Shown here piece after piece: positions 1-5,479 of a stretch of DNA of 14,203 nt. Each line of letters starts with the position of its first letter. Within the stretch, counting starts at the first letter, position 1. The stretch is from DATBSK01 sp964532485 (GTDB lineage Bacteria; Actinomycetota; Acidimicrobiia; IMCC26256; PALSA-555), in the NCBI GenBank assembly GCA_964532485.1, contig CAZHKE010000067.1, forward strand, positions 1 to 14,203. Reading direction: 5' to 3'. A program made the position numbers and the translations under genes. Under the pieces are notes generated by a model that had not been told where the DNA came from, did no database searches, and saw only the letters and a program-made list of their open reading frames with translations.

Positions 1-27
1 TTGGGGGTTCGAATCCCTCCGAGCGCG
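1..27 (+). tRNA. 3' end of a tRNA, probably tRNA-Arg (partial)
   Basis: The first bases form a T arm: GGGGG at 3-7, the loop TTCGAAT at 8-14 and CCCTC at 15-19, which pair with one G-T wobble. Bases 20-26 (CGAGCGC) would be the 3' half of the acceptor stem and G27 the discriminator. No CCA is encoded. The 5' part lies outside the window, so the anticodon is not seen. The combination of T arm, acceptor half and G73 resembles actinobacterial tRNA-Arg, from memory of the family only; the isotype is uncertain. Confidence 0.7.
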
Positions 28-40
28 CTGCATCTGCAAG

Positions 41-62
41 GCCTGACGGTTCTTCGTCGGGC
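41..62 (+). terminator. Hairpin after the tRNA, possible terminator
   Basis: GCCTGACG (41-48) pairs with CGTCGGGC (55-62) as an 8-bp stem with one T-G wobble around the 6-base loop GTTCTT. It lies 14 bases after the tRNA end, where a terminator or 3' processing structure would be expected. No run of T follows, so a terminator role is only an inference. Confidence 0.35.
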
Positions 63-77
63 CGGCTGCTGGCCGTC

Positions 78-155
78 GGCCGTGACCAGACCGGCCGGAA
101 CCGGCAGTGGGTCGGCGGTTTCGGCACGAAGAAGGACTCCGAGATCGCCCTGCGC
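78..155 (+). pseudogene. Relic of a tyrosine integrase N-terminal domain
   Basis: In the frame starting at 78 the DNA reads G-RDQTG-RNRQWVGGF-GTKKDSEIALR. This matches the typical N-terminal arm-type DNA-binding segment of phage and integrative-element tyrosine integrases (pattern: xTGxRRQxWVGGFxTKKEAExAL). Only about 26 residues are recognisable. There is no start codon in a sensible place, no core-binding domain and no catalytic R-H-R-Y domain, and after residue 155 the reading frame loses any similarity I can recognise. Its place just after a tRNA 3' end is the classic site for an element's integrase gene. I read it as debris of an excised or decayed element. A chance resemblance in GC-rich DNA is possible, but the run of matching positions makes that less likely. 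Confidence 0.5.
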
Positions 156-182
156 CCTCGAGAAATCTCCTGGGGGTCGCTC

Positions 183-265
183 AAGTCTCGTCGGCGCGCT
201 GCCGATGTTCGCCGGTGCACGGCAACCGAATGCCGCGCGCTGAGCTGCACCGAGACTTTCGGTGC
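183..265 (+). promoter_or_regulatory. Structured leader RNA of the pilus operon with competing helices
   Basis: Bases 183-199 can pair with 235-258: 183-190 with 251-258 perfectly over 8 bp, and 191-199 with 235-243 over 9 bp with one G-U, with a 7-base bulge at 244-250. A small arm (TTCG 208-211 with CGAA 227-230, CCG 212-214 with CGG 220-222) can form inside. A second perfect 7-bp hairpin, GCACCGA (247-253) with TCGGTGC (259-265), ends just before the Shine-Dalgarno region at 271. It shares bases with the first helix, so the two cannot coexist. I match it to no known riboswitch family; the GEMM (c-di-GMP) consensus blocks are absent. No -35/-10 promoter could be picked out in 1-286. Confidence 0.35.
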
Positions 266-286
266 GCGAAGAGGGGGACGAACCAG

Positions 287-460
287 ATGCTCAATTACCT
301 GCGACTGGCGCTCACCGATCGCTTCCAGAGCGAGCGGGGCGCGACCGCGGTCGAGTACGGGATGCTCGTCGCACTGATCGCGGCGGTCATCATCGGCACC
401 GTCGTGATCCTCGGCGGGCAGATCGACTCGGCCTTCAACGAGATCAGCGGAAAGCTCTGA
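287..460 (+). CDS. flp: Flp family type IVb major prepilin
   Basis: This 57-residue protein is the major subunit of a Tad (tight adherence) pilus. It has a short basic leader (residues 1-18) ending in SERG, then the Flp motif with cleavage after G18 and Glu and Tyr at +5 and +6 (ATAVEYGML). A hydrophobic helix follows at about 25-43, and a short polar tail. The mature subunit would be 39 residues, normal for Flp. The start at 287 is preceded by a purine-rich Shine-Dalgarno stretch, GAGGGGGA (271-278). Longer upstream in-frame starts would only add unrelated sequence from the leader. The prepilin peptidase encoded at the end of the operon should process it. A structured leader lies upstream and a large hairpin directly downstream, so expression is probably set separately from the machinery genes. 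Confidence 0.93.
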   Translation: MLNYLRLALTDRFQSERGATAVEYGMLVALIAAVIIGTVVILGGQIDSAFNEISGKL

Positions 461-476
461 TTCCGCGAGGTCGACG

Positions 477-521
477 GGGTGACGGGTAGCCGTGGGGGGG
501 CACCACGGCCATCCGTCACCC
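477..521 (+). terminator. Large stem-loop between flp and tadE (attenuator or mRNA stabiliser)
   Basis: GGGTGACGG (477-485) pairs with CCGTCACCC (513-521) and GCCGTGG (489-495) pairs with CCACGGC (503-509). The middle GTA/CAT contributes one G-T wobble, one A-T pair and one mismatch. The total is about 18 pairs of 19 around a 7-base loop. No T-run follows. Between a major pilin gene and low-copy machinery genes it fits a leaky terminator or a barrier to 3' exonucleases that enriches flp mRNA. The role is inference; the pairing is plain in the sequence. Confidence 0.6.
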
Positions 522-550
522 GCCGACCGCAACGGGGCGGTGGGTGCGCG

Positions 551-961
551 ATGGGGAGCGTCCTCGCAACGAGATTCCGTAGTGAGCGCGGCGCGGCCGC
601 GATCGAGTTCGCGATCCTGCTACCCGTCCTCGTGGTCTTGGTCTTCGGGATCGTCGAGTTCAGCCTGGTGCACAACCGGCAGCAGGCACTCCACGCCGCG
701 GCACGAGAGGGAGCGCGCGTCGCATCCGTCGAGACCGCGACGCTCTCCGATGTCACGAGTGCGGTGACGGGTGCGCTCAGTGGCACCGAGCTCGGGTCGG
801 AACCGGCGGTCGAGGTCTCGCCCGACGCGACGCGTCCGTGCCTGAACCGGGTCGGTAAGACCGTCACGGTCAGCGTCAATGCCTCGACGACGCTGGACAT
901 CCCGCTCTGGAGCACCGTGGACGTGTCGCTCGACGGCGAGGCGCAGTTCCGATGCGAGTGA
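551..961 (+). CDS. tadE: TadE-like minor pilin (pseudopilin)
   Basis: A 136-residue protein with the TadE pattern: a basic leader ending SERG (residues 11-14), then a prepilin-type motif with Glu at +5 (AAAIEF, E19) and a hydrophobic helix at about 16-36. An amphipathic stretch with HAAAREGARVAS follows, typical of TadE/TadF proteins. TadE is a processed pseudopilin needed for Flp pilus assembly. The extracytoplasmic C-terminal part is rich in Ser, Thr and Val and holds two Cys (in RPCLNR and in the final RCE) that could form a disulfide. The start at 551 was chosen because the leader is then the usual short length; the in-frame start at 479 would lie inside the upstream hairpin. The end overlaps the next gene by 10 bases. 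Confidence 0.85.
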   Translation: MGSVLATRFRSERGAAAIEFAILLPVLVVLVFGIVEFSLVHNRQQALHAAAREGARVASVETATLSDVTSAVTGALSGTELGSEPAVEVSPDATRPCLNRVGKTVTVSVNASTTLDIPLWSTVDVSLDGEAQFRCE

Positions 962-1944
962 CGAGACGGGCACGCGTCCGGCACGGGTGGTCGCGCGAGC
1001 GCGGCGCCGTCGGCGTGATGGTGGCGCTCCTCCTCACGGTGCTCTTCGGCGGCGCGGCCTTCGCCGTCGACCTCGGCGACGCGTGGCAGCGCCGGCGCCA
1101 GCTCGCGACCGCAACCGATGCCGCGGCGCTGGCCGCGGCACAGGAGTACGCCACCGGCACCGACGGCTGCGCGGAGCGCGCCGCGACGTACCTCTCCTCG
1201 AACGACGATCAGGCCTCCATGACCGTCTGCAACCACGCCGCCGGCCATGTGGCTCGGTCCGGCTACGTCACGGTCGAGGCCGCGTCGCACGTCGACTACA
1301 CGTTCGGCCCCGTCCTCGGCCTCGAGGGCCAGGACGTCCACTCGAGCACGACCGCCGGGTTCGGCGTCCCGACCGGCGCGACCGGGCTGCGCCCCATCGC
1401 GGTCTGTCAGTTCTTCCCGGAGCTCGCGGCGTGGCTCGCGGGCGGACCGACGACCCCGTCGGGGACGATCACGATCCCGTACACCAACGGCACCCTCGGT
1501 TGCGGCTCCGCGCCCGGCAACTGGGACCTCCTCGACTTCGACGACGGCGGTGGCGGCGCCGACGAGGTCAGAGATCAATTGGAGAACGGGTACCCGGACA
1601 TCGTCGAGATCCCGTCGCTGATCCCGCCGAAGCCCGGTCACGTCTCGAGCATGAGCGAGGCGTTGGCCACCCTCGTCGACGAGGAGGCGATCTTTCCCGT
1701 CCCGCTCTTCGATGTCGTCACGGGGAACGGCAAGAACGCCCGCTACCACGCGGTCGCGGTCGCTCGCGTGCGGCTGGTCGACTTCCGCATCACCGGGTCA
1801 CCGTCGGGTCAGTACCTGACCTTCCAGTTCCTCCCGGGCCTGGTGAGCGGCTCGTGTTGTGGCGACGGCCCGGACACCGGCGCGCGCTCGATCACGATCT
1901 GCGCGGTCGGGGACGGACCGACGGAAGGAGAGTGCGATGTGTGA
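952..1944 (+). CDS. TadG-like Flp pilus-assembly protein
   Basis: This 330-residue protein begins with a basic leader (SRERG near residue 18) and one hydrophobic helix at about 20-40. The stretch AVDLGDAWQRRRQLATATDAAALAAA follows in two blocks, the hallmark of the TadG N-terminal (Tad-like) domain. The rest is predicted to lie outside the membrane and has at least eight Cys, including CC at about 304-305 and a Cys three residues from the end. TadG proteins are membrane-anchored parts of the Tad system. Unlike many TadGs, I see no vWA (DxSxS) motif here; that domain is on the TadB protein. Position +5 after RERG is Met, not Glu, so processing by the prepilin peptidase is doubtful. It overlaps tadE by 10 bases. 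A GTG at 958 (GTGA overlap) is an alternative start, but ATG 952 has a purine-rich stretch (GAGGCG) at better spacing. Confidence 0.75.
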   Translation: MRVTRRARVRHGWSRERGAVGVMVALLLTVLFGGAAFAVDLGDAWQRRRQLATATDAAALAAAQEYATGTDGCAERAATYLSSNDDQASMTVCNHAAGHVARSGYVTVEAASHVDYTFGPVLGLEGQDVHSSTTAGFGVPTGATGLRPIAVCQFFPELAAWLAGGPTTPSGTITIPYTNGTLGCGSAPGNWDLLDFDDGGGGADEVRDQLENGYPDIVEIPSLIPPKPGHVSSMSEALATLVDEEAIFPVPLFDVVTGNGKNARYHAVAVARVRLVDFRITGSPSGQYLTFQFLPGLVSGSCCGDGPDTGARSITICAVGDGPTEGECDV

Positions 1945-2062
1945 CGTGTGGAGCCGAGAAGTGCTCAACCCGGTGCGCGTGGCTGTCGAACCCAACTTCA
2001 TGTGCCATGAGCCGACCCGGACTGCACGCTCCGTCGGCACGACGACGAGGAGGCCGCGGTGA
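1937..2062 (+). CDS. Possible small protein of unknown function (41 aa)
   Basis: I do not recognise this protein. The case for it is positional. ATG 1937 lies 6 bases after a strong Shine-Dalgarno sequence, AAGGAG (1925-1930), inside the end of the TadG-like gene. The frame stays open through the gap and stops at 2060-2062, overlapping the GTG start of cpaB as GTGA, the same coupling style used elsewhere in this operon. The peptide begins MCDVWSREVLNPV and contains FMCHEP. It has two Cys (2 and 23), a basic, Thr-rich tail, and no signal peptide or membrane helix. Third-position GC is lower than in the neighbouring genes, which counts against it. Alternatively, this is a 114-base untranslated spacer. 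Confidence 0.45.
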   Translation: MCDVWSREVLNPVRVAVEPNFMCHEPTRTARSVGTTTRRPR

Positions 2063-2805
2063 CGAAGCGAGTGCTCGGAGTGGTCGCGGCGTTCGTCCTG
2101 GCCGCGATCGGCACGCTCTTGCTGGTGTCGTACGTGAACGGCGCGGAGGAGCGCGCGCTCGCCGGCGAACGTGTCGTCGACGTGCTCGTCGTCTCGGAGC
2201 CCGTCGACGCGGGGACGCCGGCCAAGGCGCTGACGGGCGAGGTGCAGCTCGAGCAAGTGCCGGCCAAGGTCCGGGCGAAGGGCGCGGTGGCGAAGCTGAG
2301 ATCGCTCGAGGGTCTGGTCGCGTCGGCCGAGCTCGTCCCGGGCGAGCAGGTGATCCGTTCGCGCTTCGTGACTCCGGAGGCCGCGACCAGCGACGTGCAG
2401 AAGCCCGGAGCTCGGTCGGAGCCCGGCGATACGTCGCAGCAGCTCTCGCTCTCGCTCGAGCCCGAGCGTGTCCTGGGCGGCACCTTGCAAGAGGGCGACA
2501 CCGTCGCGGTCTATGCGTCCACCGAGAGCCCCCTGCCCGACGTCACCCACATGATCCTCCACGATGTCGTAGTCACGCGGGTCCAGGGTGCGCAGCCTCC
2601 GGCAGCCAAGGACGACGCGACGCAAGCCGCCGACGAGGCCGCGCCGGGGAACGACCAGATCGTCGTCACGCTCGCGCTCGAGCCGGCCGCGGCGGAGTCC
2701 GTCGTGTGGACGATGGAGCACGGCACGATCTGGCTGTCGCTCGACCCCAAGGGTGGCGATCCTGCCGGCACGCGTCTCGTCACGCCCGAGATCGTGTTCG
2801 GATGA
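2059..2805 (+). CDS. cpaB: CpaB/RcpC-like Flp pilus assembly protein
   Basis: A 248-residue protein with an N-terminal membrane anchor (residues about 5-27), then an SAF-like domain from about 38 to 105. That domain carries the usual phrases VVSEPVDAGTPAKAL, LEGLVASAELVPGEQVI and SRF. The RcpC-type C-terminal domain follows (SLSLEPERVLGGTLQEGDTV, about 135-160 onward). In diderms CpaB/RcpC works with the secretin; SAF domains are thought to bind carbohydrate or peptidoglycan. No secretin is encoded here, so a cell-wall role is more likely (inference). The start is GTG 2059, with its own Shine-Dalgarno GAGGAGG at 2047-2053. The stop overlaps the next start as ATGA. An acidic, Ala-rich insert lies around residues 178-196. 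Confidence 0.85.
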   Translation: MTKRVLGVVAAFVLAAIGTLLLVSYVNGAEERALAGERVVDVLVVSEPVDAGTPAKALTGEVQLEQVPAKVRAKGAVAKLRSLEGLVASAELVPGEQVIRSRFVTPEAATSDVQKPGARSEPGDTSQQLSLSLEPERVLGGTLQEGDTVAVYASTESPLPDVTHMILHDVVVTRVQGAQPPAAKDDATQAADEAAPGNDQIVVTLALEPAAAESVVWTMEHGTIWLSLDPKGGDPAGTRLVTPEIVFG

Positions 2806-4010
2806 GCGACGTCACGATCGTCAGTCCCTCCGAGGACTTCTCGACGACCCTGCGGAGCGTCTACGCCGCCGCCAACGGTGACCTGCGGTACTGGCGTGAT
2901 GGGATGGTCACCACCGACATGCCGGAGGTCGTGCGCGACCTCGCGCATTCCGACGCGCGCGTCGTCGTTGTCGGCCCGGGACTGCTCGACAGCTTCGCGA
3001 TCGAGCTCATCGACGCGCTCGACCGCGAGCGTCCCGACATCGTGAAGCTCCTCGTCGCCGAGCCGTCCCAGGACCTCTGGCCGGCGGCGCTGCGGGCCGG
3101 GGCCCGCGACGTCCTCGCGCCGAACCTCGCCCCCGACGAGCTGCGGCAGTCGCTCGACCGTGCGCTCTCGACCGCGTCGCGGCACCGATCGGTGCTCCCG
3201 ACCAACGGCAGCGATCCTGCGCAGACCACCGAGGTGATCACCGTGGCCTCACCCAAGGGCGGCGTGGGGAAGACGACCATCGCGACGAACCTCGGGATCG
3301 GGCTCGCGCGGCAGGCTCCCGGTGAGGTCGTGGTGATCGACCTCGATCTGCAGTTCGGCGACATCGCCGGCGCGTTCGGCCTCACGCCGTCGACGACCAT
3401 CGCCGACGCCGTGGCGGGGATCCGATCGGTCGACGCGACCACGTTGAAGGTCTTCCTCTCTGCGCACGCTTCCGGGCTCTTCGCGCTCTGTGCGCCCGAG
3501 TCGTTGGCGCAGGCCGACGACGTGAAGCTCGAGCACCTCGAGCAGATCGTCGCGCTGCTCCGACGCGACTTCCGATACGTCGTCATCGACACGAGCGCGG
3601 GGATCGACGTCGTCACGCTCGGTGCCATCGAGCTCTCCACCGACCTCGTCGTCGTGTCGACGACCGACATGCCGTGCGTTCGCAGTGTGCGCCGGGCGCT
3701 CGAGGCGCTGTCCGCGATCCACTCCACCTCGCGGCAGCATCTCGTGCTGAACCGGGCCGATGTCCGCACCGGGCTCGGGATCGACGACGTCGAGGCGGCG
3801 ATCGGCCTGCGCGCGATCGCCACGGTGCCCGAGTCGCCGACCGTGGCGGTCTCGCTCAACGTGGGCAGCCCCGTGCTCGAGTCCGACCCGCGCTCGGTGG
3901 CCGCGGCGGCGATCGACCAGCTGGCTGGGGAGCTCGTCGGCGCGCCGGGCGACCACCCCTCGCCGCGAGCGCTCCGCCGGCTCCGGCGGCGCGCCAAGGG
4001 GCACGCATGA
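2802..4010 (+). CDS. tadZ: TadZ/CpaE-like pilus localisation ATPase
   Basis: This 402-residue protein has an atypical receiver-like domain at residues 1 to about 115, then a ParA/MinD-type ATPase. The deviant Walker A motif is KGGVGKT at 152-158, with both the signature Lys152 and Lys157. Walker A' is VVVIDLDLQFGD with Asp180, and the switch/Walker B region is YVVIDTSAG. TadZ/CpaE proteins sit at the membrane and recruit the Tad machine to a cell pole or focus. The pairing of a receiver-like domain with a MinD-type ATPase next to tadA is characteristic. ATG 2802 overlaps the stop of cpaB, and its own stop overlaps tadA as ATGA, so translation is coupled through. The Arg-rich end (RRLRRRAK) may touch membrane or nucleic acid. 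Confidence 0.88.
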   Translation: MSDVTIVSPSEDFSTTLRSVYAAANGDLRYWRDGMVTTDMPEVVRDLAHSDARVVVVGPGLLDSFAIELIDALDRERPDIVKLLVAEPSQDLWPAALRAGARDVLAPNLAPDELRQSLDRALSTASRHRSVLPTNGSDPAQTTEVITVASPKGGVGKTTIATNLGIGLARQAPGEVVVIDLDLQFGDIAGAFGLTPSTTIADAVAGIRSVDATTLKVFLSAHASGLFALCAPESLAQADDVKLEHLEQIVALLRRDFRYVVIDTSAGIDVVTLGAIELSTDLVVVSTTDMPCVRSVRRALEALSAIHSTSRQHLVLNRADVRTGLGIDDVEAAIGLRAIATVPESPTVAVSLNVGSPVLESDPRSVAAAAIDQLAGELVGAPGDHPSPRALRRLRRRAKGHA

Positions 4011-5479
4011 CGCTGAGCGACCGGCTGCGCGAGCTCGGGGATGCCGGGAAGCCGGGCTCCCGCGAGGTGCAGTGGTCGGCGCCCCGGCCCACGGGCGCGG
4101 TCGACACCGGGCCGCTCGTAGCGAGGTCGAGAGCGACCGAGTCGGCCGCGATCGCGCCCGGCGATCCTGCGAGGCCCCGTGACCCGCTCGAGAACATGAA
4201 GCGGCGCACGCAGGAAGCGCTGTTCCAGCGACTCGGCTCACGCCTCTACGACTCAAAGCTCAGTGAGCGGGAGCTCCGAGAGGTCGTGGCGAGCGAGCTG
4301 AGCGACGTGCTCGCGGAGCAGGAGACGCCGCTGAGTGATGAGGAGCGCGGCCGCCTCGTGGCGCTGTTCACCAACGACGTGCTCGGGTACGGGCCGATCG
4401 AGGCCTTCCTCGCGGATCCGTCGGTCACCGAGGTCATGGTCAACGGCCTCGGCCCGATCTTCATCGAGCGGGACGGTCGACTCGAGCGCACCGACGTGCG
4501 GTTCCTCTCCGACGACCACCTGCGCCAGGTGATCGACCGCATCGTCTCCGCGGTCGGCCGGCGGGTCGACGAGGCCTCGCCGATGGTGGACGCGCGCCTC
4601 GCCGACGGGTCCCGCGTGAACGCGATCATCCCGCCGCTGGCGGTCGACGGCGCTGCGCTCACCGTGCGGAAGTTCTCGCAGCGGGCGCTGTCGGTCGAGG
4701 ACCTGATCGGTCGGCGATCGATGACGCCGACGACGGCTCGGTTCCTCGACGCCTGCGTGCGCGGGCGCCTGAACGTGCTCGTCACCGGCGGGACGGGCTC
4801 CGGGAAGACGACGCTCCTCAACGTGCTGTCGTCGTTCATCCCCGAGGATCAGCGGATCGTGACCATCGAGGACGCAGTCGAGCTCCGGCTCCTGCAGGAG
4901 CACGTCATCCGCCTCGAGTCGCGCCCGGCGAACATCGAAGGACGCGGGCAGGTGACGATCCGAGGCCTCGTGCGCAACGCGCTGCGGATGCGCCCCGACC
5001 GCATCATCGTCGGCGAGGTCCGCAGCGGCGAGGCGCTCGACATGCTGCAGGCGATGAACACCGGACACGACGGCTCGCTCTGCACCTTGCACTCCAACAC
5101 GCCGCGCGACTCTCTGTCACGTCTCGAGACGATGGTGCTCATGGCAGGCATGGACCTCCCGCTGCGGGCGATCCGCGAGCAGGTCGCGTCGGCGCTCGAC
5201 CTCATCGTCCACGTGTCGCGGCTGCGTGATGGATCACGTCGGATCACCAACATCACCGAGGTCGACGGGATGGAGGGCGACGTCATCACCCTGACCGACT
5301 TGTTCACGTTCGACCACCTCGCCGGCGTCGACGCCGAGGGCCGAGCGCTCGGCGAGCTGCACTCGACCGGGATCCGCCCGCGGTTCACGGAGCGACTTGC
5401 GGCCGCGGGGATCGAGCTGCCCGCGGACCCGCAGGCGCTCGAGCCACTGCTCGCGCCGACCGCAGGGGGCCGAGCGTGA
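4007..5479 (+). CDS. tadA: TadA/CpaF pilus assembly ATPase
   Basis: A 490-residue hexameric secretion ATPase (type II/IV secretion VirB11-like family) that powers Flp pilus extension, and probably retraction. The first ~60 residues look disordered. An N-terminal helical region spans about 64-125, and the N-terminal domain begins at YGPIEAFLADPSVTEVMVNG (residue 128 on). The core has Walker A GGTGSGKT (261-268, Lys267), the Asp-box region IVTIEDAVEL, Walker B RIIVGEVR (Glu337) and the His-box GHDGSLCTLHSN (His354, His362). All catalytic elements are present, so it should be active. It acts in the cytoplasm against the TadB/TadC platform encoded next. It overlaps tadZ by ATGA and the next gene by GTGA. 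Confidence 0.95.
   Translation: MTLSDRLRELGDAGKPGSREVQWSAPRPTGAVDTGPLVARSRATESAAIAPGDPARPRDPLENMKRRTQEALFQRLGSRLYDSKLSERELREVVASELSDVLAEQETPLSDEERGRLVALFTNDVLGYGPIEAFLADPSVTEVMVNGLGPIFIERDGRLERTDVRFLSDDHLRQVIDRIVSAVGRRVDEASPMVDARLADGSRVNAIIPPLAVDGAALTVRKFSQRALSVEDLIGRRSMTPTTARFLDACVRGRLNVLVTGGTGSGKTTLLNVLSSFIPEDQRIVTIEDAVELRLLQEHVIRLESRPANIEGRGQVTIRGLVRNALRMRPDRIIVGEVRSGEALDMLQAMNTGHDGSLCTLHSNTPRDSLSRLETMVLMAGMDLPLRAIREQVASALDLIVHVSRLRDGSRRITNITEVDGMEGDVITLTDLFTFDHLAGVDAEGRALGELHSTGIRPRFTERLAAAGIELPADPQALEPLLAPTAGGRA

Noticed and set aside
201..265. c-di-GMP (GEMM) riboswitch ahead of flp
   Set aside because: GGTGCACGGCAACC looks faintly like part of the GEMM core, but the second conserved block and tetraloop-receptor layout are missing.
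479..550. Extended TadE start at 479
   Set aside because: The extra 24 residues would be translated from the intergenic hairpin and would give an abnormally long leader; ATG 551 gives a normal one.
879..2801. Long plus-strand frame upstream of and continuous with tadZ
   Set aside because: The part before 2802 is Arg-rich nonsense overlapping tadE, the TadG-like gene and cpaB. The real protein begins at ATG 2802 with an ATGA overlap.
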